DNA of 64,000 bases from Rhabditoides inermis (GCA_963966185.1 CAWZYM010000144.1:1-64000); one strand, 5' to 3'. Shown: positions 1 to 11,568, counted from the stretch's first letter. Program-made: numbers and translations. Notes: a model not told the origin generated them from the letters alone.

Positions 1-2414
1 GCTGTAGTCGGGTTCTCTCGTATCTTTCTTTGTATCTCGCAACTCATCTTCCAGTGCCTTTTCTGGTCTAGTATTTCCATATTTTGGGTTGTAACTCTCC
101 CCCAATGTATGCAAGTAATATATAGCTTTTGAAAACTCAAGAGTCTCGCATTGGATCTGACTAATCAAGTCATTCCACTCCGTCTTTGAATTCCAAGAGC
201 TTTCATCGCACTATCATTCTCTTTCCAATAGTCACCGAGAGAACTGACAAAAGAGACACGCACATCCACTATCACCACTTCTTTTTCACTCTCTCTTTTT
301 AGCACAATGTCAGGGCGGAGGTTCCTCCATCTATCGCATTGCGCGTATCAGTCTCAATCCAAGCATTTGATTCACTGCGCTCTTTTCCGCAGCAGCCACT
401 ATTATGTCTTGATGTTGTTATGCCTGTCCGTCACTCCCGTTTTCAAATGAGCCTCACACCCATTGAGCACGTGAGCAAGCGTCTCAATCTTTCTCTCGTT
501 GCACACAGAGCACATCTTGTCTGATTCTGCATTCTTCGAATTGAATCTCGATCCTTTCAGAGGAAGATAATCGAGCAATGCTCGGTGTCTCCACTCAATC
601 GCACTCTCAGTTACTGCTGCGGCAATTTGCCTCGCAGAATGTTCACATTTCGATTGTCTTGCACAAACATGTCAAAATTGTTTCCGATCATCGAATATTC
701 GGTACTCATTCTCTCAATGTTGCACTCGTCCAGCGCACACGTGATTCTCCGTTTTGAGGAGATGTTTCATCTTCCTATCGGTTATCGATTTTTTGCTGGC
801 TGGGGTTGCTTGCATTTCAACCACCAGCTCACCATTCACACATTCACATCGAAAACGTGCATTGTCTTTCTGAAGTGTCGCACCGCCTCTCGGCAGTTGC
901 GCATCACATTTGTCCGGCTACCGTATGACCCGATACGGTATCCCAACTGCTCATCATTCAAATAGCGTGCACACATCTCTTTCTTATCAAGCGTGATTGC
1001 CTCTTGCACTCCAATCCAAGTTACTAGAAATGTATTCCAGAAGATTCCAAAACACATTCTTTATATAGTCATCGTCCGACCACAACAGCTTCATTGTCGT
1101 GTTTATATTACCAGTATACATGATGTCTTTCGGATGTTGCATATGGTAGCCTTTCGAGCAGTACAAGTACGGCTTCGGCACTCCACCCTTCACATTCTGT
1201 ATGTGGGCAACAGTTGTTGCGAGCGTCCTTTCCAGCTCATCAATGCTGCTCATTGCCAACTTGTCATTCATCGCAAAATAGTATAGGCGCGAAATCACAA
1301 ATGTCTTGATTGCGTCTCTCAGCTGATCGCCACTGAGCGAGCCTCTGGCTGCTGCCAGCTTCCTCATATCGATTTTCATGTGCTCGAGTGATTCAGTCGG
1401 TTCGATTATATCGCGAAAACGACATTCACACTAGATACTTGTAACTGTCTGATTCACCGAGTACAGTAATTGCACTGGTCATACATCTTTGTTTCTTTCG
1501 TAATCACCCTCCCTTTTTGGATAGTGAGTGTGCCGCACTTGCGTGGCTTGAATATCAGATTGATCTGGTTTGCGTCAGCTGCCATTCTCTCAAGCTGATA
1601 TTGCATGTCCGAATGATTCTTCGTGATCACAGCCATGTCATCAGCAAAAGCCAGCAGTGAAAACCTCTGTCCAAGGATTTCCATAGGTTTCACTCTCTTT
1701 AGATGTGCTCGAATGATCATTTCCAGCACAATATTGAACAAGATAGGTGAGATTGGGTCACCCTGTTTCACACCTGCATTCATTGATATGCTTTTAGTTT
1801 GATCGTGCTTTGTATTTACGCGGAATGATGCTCCATCGTACAAGTCCGCAATGATGTGTCGAAATTCGGGCGGAAAGCCAAGAGCCCTGAGGGCCTCGAG
1901 TATCGCTATGTGTGGCACGCTGCCAAAAGCATTGGCAAGGTCGAGCCATGATACACAGATGTCACCTTTTATCGCTTTGACATGCTGAATCGGTGTTCGG
2001 AGAAGAGCAATGTTCTCCAATGTACCTTCTCTATTCGTGAAGCCCTTCTGGCAATCACTAATCATTCCTTTAATCGCGCACATTCTCTTTGTCAAGAGAC
2101 CCGTGTACACTTTGTACAGAACATTCATAAGACTGATCGGTCGCCAGTTTTCAATATCCATCTCGTCTCCCTTCTTGTAGATGAGAGACGTATTCGTTTC
2201 TTTCCAGCTTTTCGGGATGCGCTGTTCTCGCATGCATCGATTGAACAATTCAGTAATGAACAGTCCTTCAGGATCGGCCAGAATAAGGTCACTATACATA
2301 GTGCCATCCGGTCCCGGCGCCGTATTAGGCTTATTTTTCAAGACAGTCATCACTTCGTTTTGTCCGAACCGCCTCAACAATGAGCCGGAGATGTTCAACT
2401 TGGGTAGATTGGCG
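1..2414 (-). pseudogene. NeSL-like retrotransposon copy 1, 5'-truncated RT-endonuclease fragment
   Basis: This is the third, outermost copy of the C-terminal half of a NeSL-type non-LTR retrotransposon polyprotein. It starts inside the last codons, so the stop and 3' UTR lie outside the window. Read on the minus strand, 1,454-2,398 encodes the reverse transcriptase core, with catalytic blocks DLANAF, GVKQGDPISP and FADD, identical to copies 2 and 3. Downstream, the connection, CCHC and endonuclease parts are broken into several frames. About a dozen one-base insertions and deletions separate 1-1,475 from the intact copy at 2,995-4,470, with almost no substitutions, while 1,480-2,400 looks identical. 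That pattern fits sequencing error better than pseudogene decay. The 5' truncation at 2,414 has the same breakpoint as copy 2. Confidence 0.85.
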
Positions 2415-2457
2415 GCGAGAAAGAGAGAGAGAGAGAGAGAGATAGAGAGAAAGAGAA

Positions 2458-2539
<82 letters not shown>

Positions 2540-2551
2540 AGAGAAAGAGGA

Positions 2552-2633
<82 letters not shown>

Positions 2634-2699
2634 AAGAAAGAAAGAAAGAGAGAGAAAGAGAGAGAAAGAAAGAAAGAAAGAGAGAGAGAGAAAGAGATT
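2415..2699. repeat. (GA)n microsatellite with AAAG interruptions
   Basis: Nearly pure GA with scattered AAAG and GGA interruptions. It lies between the truncated 5' end of NeSL copy 1 and the 3' end of copy 2. The interruptions follow the same order as in the tract at 5,411-5,676, but this tract is about 20 bases longer. The two tracts are therefore copies of one another that differ by repeat slippage. Confidence 0.95.
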
Positions 2700-2977
2700 T
2701 GATTGAAATGATTTATCTCAAATCGTATGGCATTGGGGGAGTTTGGAGTTTATCTTGGGTAGTTGGCAAATGACTTGGGTCCGGCCGCGTCCGTCGTTGG
2801 TCCCTCAGCAGCAGAAGCTTGGTCGCAGCATCCTCGAGGCGTCGGGCGAGCGGGGCGGCGGCCGGCTGTATCGCGCACTATCGGACAGCTCTCTTGGTCC
2901 CCTTGTCGCGGGGAGAGAGACAGCCCTACACGAGTACAGTATCAGTGTTGTATTGTGACATGACCAGATTGCTTATC
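2700..2977 (-). other. NeSL 3' UTR (also at 5,678-5,955)
   Basis: Sequence between the ORF stop and the GA tract, present identically in copies 2 and 3. It is GC-rich in the centre and ends, on the element strand, in an AT-rich stretch followed by (CT)n. In R2-like elements the 3' UTR RNA is recognised by the protein during target-primed reverse transcription. That role is inferred here, not shown. Small ORFs in it look incidental. Confidence 0.6.
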
Positions 2978-5398
2978 TCACTGCCCAACTTCTCGCTGTA
3001 GTCGGGTTCTCTCGTATCTTTCTTTGTATCTCGCAATCATCTTCAGTGCCTTTTCTGGTCTAGTATTTCCATATTTTGGGTTGTAACTCTCCCCCAATGT
3101 ATGCAAGTAATATATAGCTTTTGAAAACTCAAGAGTCTCGCATTGGATCTGACTAATCAAGTCATTCCACTCCGTCTTTGGAATTCCAAGAGCTTTCATC
3201 GCACTATCATTCTCTTTCCAATAGTCACCGAGAGAACTGACAAAAGAGACACGCACATCCACTATCACCACTTCTTTTTCACTCTCTCTTTTTAGCACAA
3301 TGTCAGGGCGGAGGTTTCCTCCATCTATCGCATTGCGCGTATCAGTCTCAATCCAAGCATTTTGATTCACTGCGCTCTTTTCCGCAGCAGCCACTATTAT
3401 GTCTTGAATGTTGTTATGCCTGTCCGTCACTCCCGTTTTCAAATGAGCCTCACACCCATTGAGCACGTGAGCAAGCGTCTCAATCTTTCTCTCGTTGCAC
3501 ACAGAGCACATCTTGTCTGATTCTGCATTCTTCGAATTGAATCTCGATCCTTTCAGAGGAAGATTATCGAGCAATGCTCGGTGTCTCCACTCAATCGCAC
3601 TCTCAGTTACTGCCTGCGGCAATTTGCCTCGCAGAATGTTCACATTTCGATTGTCTTGCACAAACATGTCAAAATTGTTTCCGATCATCGAATATTCGGT
3701 ACTCATTCTCTCAATGTTGCACTCGTCCAGCGCACACGTGATTCTCCGTTTGAGGAGATGTTTCATCTTCCTATCGGTTATCGATTTTTTGCTGGCTGGG
3801 GTTGCTTGCATTTCAACCACCAGCTCACCATTCACACATTTCACATCGAAAACGTGCATTGTCTTTCTGAAGTGTCGCACCGCCTCTCGGCAGTTGCGCA
3901 TCACATTTGTCCGGCTACCGTATGACCCGATACGGTATCCCAACTGCTCATCATTCAAATAGCGTGCACACATCTCTTTCTTATCAAGCGTGATTGCCTC
4001 TTGCACTCCAATCCAAGTTACTGAAATGTATTCCAGAAGATTCCAAAACACATTCTTTATATAGTCATCGTCCGACCACAACAGCTTCATTGTCGTGTTT
4101 ATATTACCAGTATACATGATGTCTTTCGGATGTTGCATATGGTAGCCTTTCGAGCAGTACAAGTACGGCTTCGGCACTCCACCCTTCACATTCTGTATGT
4201 GGGCAACAGTTGTTGCGAGCGTCCTTTCCAGCTCATCAATGCTGCTCATTGCCAACTTGTCATTCATCGCAAAATAGTATAGGCGCGAAATCACAAATGT
4301 CTTGATTGCGTCTCTCAGCTGATCGCCACTGAGCGAGCCTCTGGCTGCTGCCAGCTTCCTCATATCGATTTTCATGTGCTCGAGTGATTCAGTCGGTTCG
4401 ATTATATCGCGAAAACCGACATTCACACCTAGATACTTGTAACTGTCTGATTCACCGAGTACAGTAATGCACTGGTCATACATCTTTGTTTCTTTCGTAA
4501 TCACCCTCCCTTTTTGGATAGTGAGTGTGCCGCACTTGCGTGGCTTGAATATCAGATTGATCTGGTTTGCGTCAGCTGCCATTCTCTCAAGCTGATATTG
4601 CATGTCCGAATGATTCTTCGTGATCACAGCCATGTCATCAGCAAAAGCCAGCAGTGAAAACCTCTGTCCAAGGATTTCCATAGGTTTCACTCTCTTTAGA
4701 TGTGCTCGAATGATCATTTCCAGCACAATATTGAACAAGATAGGTGAGATTGGGTCACCCTGTTTCACACCTGCATTCATTGATATGCTTTTAGTTTGAT
4801 CGTGCTTTGTATTTACGCGGAATGATGCTCCATCGTACAAGTCCGCAATGATGTGTCGAAATTCGGGCGGAAAGCCAAGAGCCCTGAGGGCCTCGAGTAT
4901 CGCTATGTGTGGCACGCTGCCAAAAGCATTGGCAAGGTCGAGCCATGATACACAGATGTCACCTTTTATCGCTTTGACATGCTGAATCGGTGTTCGGAGA
5001 AGAGCAATGTTCTCCAATGTACCTTCTCTATTCGTGAAGCCCTTCTGGCAATCACTAATCATTCCTTTAATCGCGCACATTCTCTTTGTCAAGAGACCCG
5101 TGTACACTTTGTACAGAACATTCATAAGACTGATCGGTCGCCAGTTTTCAATATCCATCTCGTCTCCCTTCTTGTAGATGAGAGACGTATTCGTTTCTTT
5201 CCAGCTTTTCGGGATGCGCTGTTCTCGCATGCATCGATTGAACAATTCAGTAATGAACAGTCCTTCAGGATCGGCCAGAATAAGGTCACTATACATAGTG
5301 CCATCCGGTCCCGGCGCCGTATTAGGCTTATTTTTCAAGACAGTCATCACTTCGTTTTGTCCGAACCGCCTCAACAATGAGCCGGAGATGTTCAACTT
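2978..5398 (-). CDS. Reverse transcriptase / restriction-like endonuclease, 5'-truncated ORF (NeSL copy 2)
   Basis: An open frame of about 805 codons without its natural start, since the element is truncated upstream. Target-primed reverse transcription is the expected role. Visible in order: the RT region with DLANAF (motif A), GVKQGDPISPILFN (motif B), LAFADDMAV (motif C) and a KYLGV block; a connection region; a zinc knuckle of form CX2CX9HX4C near residues 610-630; then the restriction-like endonuclease signature RPDIV followed by VVIVDVRVSF. This order (RT, CCHC, PD-(D/E)XK type endonuclease) is that of the R2/NeSL/R4 group, not of APE-type LINEs. The frame has no internal stop, so the copy is young. 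The start shown is only the edge of the open frame, not a real initiation codon. Confidence 0.9.
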   Translation of the reverse strand, partial: KLNISGSLLRRFGQNEVMTVLKNKPNTAPGPDGTMYSDLILADPEGLFITELFNRCMREQRIPKSWKETNTSLIYKKGDEMDIENWRPISLMNVLYKVYTGLLTKRMCAIKGMISDCQKGFTNREGTLENIALLRTPIQHVKAIKGDICVSWLDLANAFGSVPHIAILEALRALGFPPEFRHIIADLYDGASFRVNTKHDQTKSISMNAGVKQGDPISPILFNIVLEMIIRAHLKRVKPMEILGQRFSLLAFADDMAVITKNHSDMQYQLERMAADANQINLIFKPRKCGTLTIQKGRVITKETKMYDQCITVLGESDSYKYLGVNVGFRDIIEPTESLEHMKIDMRKLAAARGSLSGDQLRDAIKTFVISRLYYFAMNDKLAMSSIDELERTLATTVAHIQNVKGGVPKPYLYCSKGYHMQHPKDIMYTGNINTTMKLLWSDDDYIKNVFWNLLEYISVTWIGVQEAITLDKKEMCARYLNDEQLGYRIGSYGSRTNVMRNCREAVRHFRKTMHVFDVKCVNGELVVEMQATPASKKSITDRKMKHLLKRRITCALDECNIERMSTEYSMIGNNFDMFVQDNRNVNILRGKLPQAVTESAIEWRHRALLDNLPLKGSRFNSKNAESDKMCSVCNERKIETLAHVLNGCEAHLKTGVTDRHNNIQDIIVAAAEKSAVNQNAWIETDTRNAIDGGNLRPDIVLKRESEKEVVIVDVRVSFVSSLGDYWKENDSAMKALGIPKTEWNDLISQIQCETLEFSKAIYYLHTLGESYNPKYGNTRPEKALKMIARYKERYERTRLQREVGQ

Positions 5399-5410
5399 GG
5401 GTAGATTGGC

Positions 5411-5454
5411 GGCGAGAAAGAGAGAGAGAGAGAGAGAGATAGAGAGAAAGAGAA

Positions 5455-5522
<68 letters not shown>

Positions 5523-5534
5523 AGAGAAAGAGGA

Positions 5535-5611
<77 letters not shown>

Positions 5612-5676
5612 AAGAAAGAAAGAAAGAGAGAGAAAGAGAGAGAAAGAAAGAAAGAAAGAGAGAGAGAGAAAGAGAT
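5411..5676. repeat. (GA)n microsatellite with AAAG interruptions
   Basis: GA-rich tract between the 5' truncation of NeSL copy 2 and the 3' UTR of copy 3. It matches the tract at 2,415-2,699 in order of interruptions but is slightly shorter. It is also the 3' target flank of the near full-length element. Confidence 0.95.
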
Positions 5677-5955
5677 TTGATTGAAATGATTTATCTCAAA
5701 TCGTATGGCATTGGGGGAGTTTGGAGTTTATCTTGGGTAGTTGGCAAATGACTTGGGTCCGGCCGCGTCCGTCGTTGGTCCCTCAGCAGCAGAAGCTTGG
5801 TCGCAGCATCCTCGAGGCGTCGGGCGAGCGGGGCGGCGGCCGGCTGTATCGCGCACTATCGGACAGCTCTCTTGGTCCCCTTGTCGCGGGGAGAGAGACA
5901 GCCCTACACGAGTACAGTATCAGTGTTGTATTGTGACATGACCAGATTGCTTATC

Positions 5956-8205
5956 TCACTGCCCAACTTCTCGCTGTAGTCGGGTTCTCTCGTATCTTTC
6001 TTTGTATCTCGCAATCATCTTCAGTGCCTTTTCTGGTCTAGTATTTCCATATTTTGGGTTGTAACTCTCCCCCAATGTATGCAAGTAATATATAGCTTTT
6101 GAAAACTCAAGAGTCTCGCATTGGATCTGACTAATCAAGTCATTCCACTCCGTCTTTGGAATTCCAAGAGCTTTCATCGCACTATCATTCTCTTTCCAAT
6201 AGTCACCGAGAGAACTGACAAAAGAGACACGCACATCCACTATCACCACTTCTTTTTCACTCTCTCTTTTTAGCACAATGTCAGGGCGGAGGTTTCCTCC
6301 ATCTATCGCATTGCGCGTATCAGTCTCAATCCAAGCATTTTGATTCACTGCGCTCTTTTCCGCAGCAGCCACTATTATGTCTTGAATGTTGTTATGCCTG
6401 TCCGTCACTCCCGTTTTCAAATGAGCCTCACACCCATTGAGCACGTGAGCAAGCGTCTCAATCTTTCTCTCGTTGCACACAGAGCACATCTTGTCTGATT
6501 CTGCATTCTTCGAATTGAATCTCGATCCTTTCAGAGGAAGATTATCGAGCAATGCTCGGTGTCTCCACTCAATCGCACTCTCAGTTACTGCCTTCGGCAA
6601 TTTGCCTCGCAGAATGTTCACATTTCGATTGTCTTGCACAAACATGTCAAAATTGTTTCCGATCATCGAATATTCGGTACTCATTCTCTCAATGTTGCAC
6701 TCGTCCAGCGCACACGTGATTCTCCGTTTGAGGAGATGTTTCATCTTCCTATCGGTTATCGATTTTTTGCTGGCTGGGGTTGCTTGCATTTCAACCACCA
6801 GCTCACCATTCACACATTTCACATCGAAAACGTGCATTGTCTTTCTGAAGTGTCGCACCGCCTCTCGGCAGTTGCGCATCACATTTGTCCGGCTACCGTA
6901 TGACCCGATACGGTATCCCAACTGCTCATCATTCAAATAGCGTGCACACATCTCTTTCTTATCAAGCGTGATTGCCTCTTGCACTCCAATCCAAGTTACT
7001 GAAATGTATTCCAGAAGATTCCAAAACACATTCTTTATATAGTCATCGTCCGACCACAACAGCTTCATTGTCGTGTTTATATTACCAGTATACATGATGT
7101 CTTTCGGATGTTGCATATGGTAGCCTTTCGAGCAGTACAAGTACGGCTTCGGCACTCCACCCTTCACATTCTGTATGTGGGCAACAGTTGTTGCGAGCGT
7201 CCTTTCCAGCTCATCAATGCTGCTCATTGCCAACTTGTCATTCATCGCAAAATAGTATAGGCGCGAAATCACAAATGTCTTGATTGCGTCTCTCAGCTGA
7301 TCGCCACTGAGCGAGCCTCTGGCTGCTGCCAGCTTCCTCATATCGATTTTCATGTGCTCGAGTGATTCAGTCGGTTCGATTATATCGCGAAAACCGACAT
7401 TCACACCTAGATACTTGTAACTGTCTGATTCACCGAGTACAGTAATGCACTGGTCATACATCTTTGTTTCTTTCGTAATCACCCTCCCTTTTTGGATAGT
7501 GAGTGTGCCGCACTTGCGTGGCTTGAATATCAGATTGATCTGGTTTGCGTCAGCTGCCATTCTCTCAAGCTGATATTGCATGTCCGAATGATTCTTCGTG
7601 ATCACAGCCATGTCATCAGCAAAAGCCAGCAGTGAAAACCTCTGTCCAAGGATTTCCATAGGTTTCACTCTCTTTAGATGTGCTCGAATGATCATTTCCA
7701 GCACAATATTGAACAAGATAGGTGAGATTGGGTCACCCTGTTTCACACCTGCATTCATTGATATGCTTTTAGTTTGATCGTGCTTTGTATTTACGCGGAA
7801 TGATGCTCCATCGTACAAGTCCGCAATGATGTGTCGAAATTCGGGCGGAAAGCCAAGAGCCCTGAGGGCCTCGAGTATCGCTATGTGTGGCACGCTGCCA
7901 AAAGCATTGGCAAGGTCGAGCCATGATACACAGATGTCACCTTTTATCGCTTTGACATGCTGAATCGGTGTTCGGAGAAGAGCAATGTTCTCCAATGTAC
8001 CTTCTCTATTCGTGAAGCCCTTCTGGCAATCACTAATCATTCCTTTAATCGCGCACATTCGCTTTGTCAAGAGACCCGTGTACACTTTGTACAGAACATT
8101 CATAAGACTGATCGGTCGCCAGTTTTCAATATCCATCTCGTCTCCCTTCTTGTAGATGAGAGACGTATTCGTTTCTTTCCAGCTTTTCGGGATGCGCTGT
8201 ACTAT
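5956..8205 (-). pseudogene. NeSL copy 3, RT-endonuclease half, downstream of a frameshifting deletion
   Basis: Open frame that enters RT just after a 65-base deletion near plus-strand 8,205 and continues to the stop at 5,956. RT motifs A, B and C, the CCHC knuckle and the endonuclease signature match copy 2 almost residue for residue; one K for Q change is visible. The missing stretch lies at the start of RT, between the APGPDG block and the RIPKSW block. Because 65 is not a multiple of three, this half is out of frame with the protease half. Inactive in this copy, but the domain is otherwise intact. Confidence 0.88.
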
Positions 8206-11200
8206 ACATAGTGCCATCCGGTCCCGGCGCCGTATTAGGCTTATTTTTCAAGACAGTCATCACTTCGTTTTGTCCGAACCGCCTCAACAATGAGCCGGAG
8301 ATGTTCAACTTGGGTAGATTGGCGGCTAGCCGCCTCACAGCATCATAATCACATGGCGCGACCGTAGTCGTCTTTCGGAAATAACTTTCCACTTTGTTGA
8401 TTCCAATTTCGCAATCTTTCGACTCTTCGCCGAGAATACGTTTCACCGCATGTGCTTTGTTTTCCTTATACAGTATCCTCAAATCGTTCTGCTTCCTAGG
8501 GGCCCCTTGCCTCTTTTTGTTTTGTTTTGGTTGTATTGTCCGATCAGCGAGAGCTTCGCATGACGGCAACTCATCCTCCAACAGTTTACACGCTTCCGCG
8601 TGTCTCTCTTTCCTCTTAAGGTATGCAAATTTCACGAACTGATCAGCTACATACTCGACCTGTTCGAACGAGGTCGTCTGATTTAGCTTCTCCAGCCAAC
8701 TCCCCTTCACTGGAAGTGGCATGGGGTTCACCTGCATGTGGGACAAGTCAATATCCATGAGTTTCGGTATCTGACTCGTTCTCTCATTATGAATCGTTGT
8801 TCTCATTCTCACTCTCAGCTGTTCTAGCTCTCCAATCGAGTGAAAAAGCGGTCGATTATCGATTAATTGTTCGAGAATCATCACAATTCTCAGCCCACAA
8901 TTCATTTCCATTCTCTCTTGCCTACTGTAGGTGGCAGGCTCGGCATACTGTATCTCGCTGCCAAACAAGCGCTCCAGTTTATCAATCGATCGATTATCGA
9001 TCGAGTTACATTGTCTAGGATCGTATACGGTAGTCGTGCTGTGAGACTTATCAGCCACAACCAGCATCCAGTGATTGTTGTAGTGGTACGGTAGCACCAC
9101 TTTACTGTACCTTGCGTCTCGCATTGCGTTACACAGTGCGATCTCGCTTCCTTTGTATTTCCATATCACTCCACGCACGATAGCGGGGTTCATCACATAT
9201 GTGCTCGTATTACGGTATCTCGATATGAGGTAGGCATGGATTGCTTGATTGCTCATCCGCGAATTTGTACCCTCACTGTGATTGAGACAGGCCATCGCCG
9301 ACCTGGTCAGCTCACTTTGCACTCGATATTCTTCGAATTCATCATTTCCTTGCATCGCCGGCTCGTCTTCCATTGACGAACTCGCATCTACGTGCTCATT
9401 TCCGCTTTCAGTTATCGATTCCATTGATTGGTATTGTTCGACCGGTCCGTCTTGACTCGCCTCCTCGGACGTTGGTAGATCAGACTGCGATCTCTCTTCT
9501 CGCACAGTCACACCAGCTGACAGCTGGCTGGACTCTATTCCACTCATCTCCTCGCTTTCTCTTATCAAAGCGGTATCGCGGCTCGCATGCGGCCTTTCCT
9601 CTCCATTCTCGTTCTCTCTTACTACATCGGCTCTTGAGTGATCCGCAGCATCATTGCCTGGTTCACTCTGCGTCTCTGCCTCATTCATCGATCTATCGAT
9701 TACTTCCAGTGGTTCAGTGCGCACTCTCTTCGTCTGTGCACTGCCATCCACTCTCTTTCTTTTTCGGCCGTTGCCTCCACTCACTGACTGCGAGTGGGCA
9801 ATCGATTCTGTCTGTGATGGTGGATCAGCTGACTGACTAGTCTCTGCCTCATCATCGCACTGTGAACTCTGTTTCCTTCTCTCTGCGTAAGCAGCGTGTC
9901 TTTTCTCCATCTTTTCTTTTCTCATTTCTTCCTGACTCATCTCAAACCGTTCCATTTCTGGATGTGTTTTCTTCGCATGTACAGTTGCATTCCCAACTGT
10001 GTCAAACACTTCATTGCACACTCTGCACACGAATTCCATGTACATTTTAATTTTTGTTCCCGGCTCCAAGTCCATTTGTTCTCTCCATGGACAGGGATAC
10101 GCTTTCTTCGCATTCTTTTGATAGTGTCGTCCCATCGCATACACTCTCGCATCACCCATCAGTACGCAATTGCACCCACCGCATTTCACTTTGGCTGCGA
10201 GTGGGGCGAGCATTCTCACTCTTTTGGTTACCGTATCGAATACGGTATCATCTGTTATCATTTCATCGCCACCACCATAGAATAGAAGTGGATCACTGTA
10301 AACTGGTCTATGCTGAATCTGGTGCAGGATTTCCTGCATCTTTTGCAAATGCCTCCGGGTTTTCACCCTCAATCTTCTTGTCAATCGTTCGCTTTTCTGC
10401 ATCCATTCCTGGCTCCACAGAATAGAGGCTAGAATAAGAGACAGAATCGAGCCAGCACGATTCACACCGACTCGTTTAGAATCGACGTCGTTCTGTTCGG
10501 GCGTGAATATGTCTTTCTCAAATACCATTTCATCAATCTCAGCGCAAATCACGCTGATATCAGATATCACTTGGACCAGTGGAGGGTAAATCACTCCAAC
10601 CACTAGTCTCACAATTAGATCATTGCAGAATAGATAAATGTACTGTAGCCATTGGCTCGCAGTCAATGTTATCCAATCATATCCTTTTGCCTCCTTTATC
10701 AGAGGTGGATCGAATTTCGTTTCCTCATACACCAGAGGGGGGAAATCAGTATATTCCTCATACACCAGAGGGGGGACAACTGTATTTTCCTCATACACCA
10801 GAGGGGGGACAACTGTATATACCTCATACACCAGAGGGGGGACAACTGTATATACCTCATACACCAGAGGGGGGTCAACTGTATATACCTCATACACCAG
10901 AGGGGGGTCAACTATATATACCTCATACACCAGAGGGGGGACAACTGTATCAGTCTTTCGACCGGTGATCTCGTTCTCGCGGGGGCAGTCAATACAAATC
11001 GTAGCGGACCATGAGAGGAGGAAAGGGGAACACTGGAGGGGACCAGTGAGACATCCACAATCCCGGGCAATCACAGTCACACCCAATCGCGTAAAACATA
11101 CACCACCAAATGCGATACGATAATCGATATATCGCAGATCGAAATGCGATGTGTCACCAATCAATAAGCGGGGCCGAGAGGACGCCGTCCGGCTTGGGCC

Positions 11201-11518
11201 GAGACACACGCCACCGGAAATACCCACGCACGAACCAATGCACAACACAAACAGATCGGAAGAAGTAGACATTGCCTTTGCAGAACCACTGACAGAGTCT
11301 GACTTACGAAGGTCTTTTGACGAGCATAGCGCAACAAGTGCGTGAGAGGAAAGCCGAGCAGTGAACACATGGGGAACACACGAACGCTCGAAATCAGGCA
11401 CATGCTGGATGGGATCAGCAACGTGATAGAGAACAGTGATAAGTAGATATCCAATCAGAATCATAGTACTCAATCCAAACACAACACTAGTCACAGAACA
11501 ACGCCCGGGTGCGCGCAT
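8206..11518 (-). pseudogene. NeSL copy 3, N-terminal half: zinc finger, Ulp1-like cysteine protease, start of RT
   Basis: Read from the first methionine downstream of the GA tract (11,518); the true start is uncertain. In order: a hydrophobic stretch at about residues 10-30; an 11-residue PPLVYE-type repeat at about residues 190-275; a C-X2-C-X12-H-X4-H finger near residue 500; a basic cluster (GRKRKRV) near 583; and a C48 (Ulp1/SENP) type protease at about residues 790-890. The likely catalytic triad is His in NNHWMLVV, Asp in TVYDPRQ and Cys in EMNCGLRIV. The frame then enters RT (APGPDG) and runs out of frame at the 65-base deletion near 8,205. C48 proteases occur in NeSL elements of nematodes, where a role in polyprotein or SUMO processing has been suggested but is not established. 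Confidence 0.85.
10697..10951 (-). repeat. 33-bp minisatellite inside the NeSL ORF (7 units plus one degenerate)
   Basis: The landmark CATACACCAGAGG recurs exactly every 33 bases from 10,726 to 10,924, with one degenerate unit at 10,697. As 33 is a multiple of three the reading frame is kept, and the protein gains an 11-residue repeat built on PPLVYEVYTV. Most unit differences change residues rather than breaking the frame. The function of this proline/tyrosine-rich tract is unknown. Confidence 0.92.
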
Positions 11519-11568
11519 AATTACTGCCTGGGTCAACCAACCGCCCAGTGGCAGCGTACGAGCGCAAC

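Larger units (their letters stand above)
2700..5410 (-). mobile_element. NeSL-like non-LTR element copy 2, 5'-truncated
   Basis: Minus-strand element fragment. The ORF stops at 2,978, followed by a 3' UTR down to 2,700. The UTR is GC-rich in the middle (2,760-2,900). At its end it passes, on the element strand, directly into a CT-rich tail that is continuous with the neighbouring microsatellite. There is no poly(A) tail. The 5' end stops inside the region just before RT, at 5,410, against another GA tract. It lacks the zinc fingers and protease seen in copy 3. Confidence 0.85.
1..5972. repeat. Tandem duplication, unit about 2.98 kb (NeSL 3' half + GA tract + 3' UTR)
   Basis: The landmark GCTGTAGTCGGGTTCTC recurs at 1, 2,995 and 5,973, giving spacings of 2,994 and 2,978 bases. 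Each unit holds the NeSL RT/endonuclease segment, the GA tract and a GC-rich 3' UTR. Units 1 and 2 share the 5' truncation point and one C-terminal variant that copy 3 lacks. They are therefore sister duplicates rather than independent insertions. Tandem duplication by unequal exchange between GA tracts is the simplest explanation; misassembly of a repeat is the alternative. Confidence 0.85.
5677..11568 (-). mobile_element. NeSL-like non-LTR retrotransposon, near full-length copy 3 (about 5.9 kb)
   Basis: Parent copy of the local NeSL family, read on the minus strand from about 11,568 to 5,677. A single polyprotein runs through a variable N-terminus with an 11-residue repeat, a C2H2 zinc finger, a basic stretch, a Ulp1/C48-like protease, RT, a CCHC knuckle and a restriction-like endonuclease. 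Both outer edges abut (GA)n (5,411-5,676 and 11,569-11,604), which points to insertion within a GA/TC microsatellite. The coding region is split by a 65-base deletion at about 8,205 relative to copies 1 and 2, so this copy cannot make the full protein. Confidence 0.85.

Noticed and set aside
585..1286. Plus-strand ORFs across the NeSL copies (also 3,495-3,962 and 6,473-6,940)
   Set aside because: Antisense shadows of the RT-endonuclease frame, repeated only because the element is repeated.
2181..2702. Long Arg/Glu-rich ORFs over the GA tracts (also 5,178-5,684 and 20,027-20,683)
   Set aside because: Any frame of (GA)n is open; no composition or conservation supports a protein.
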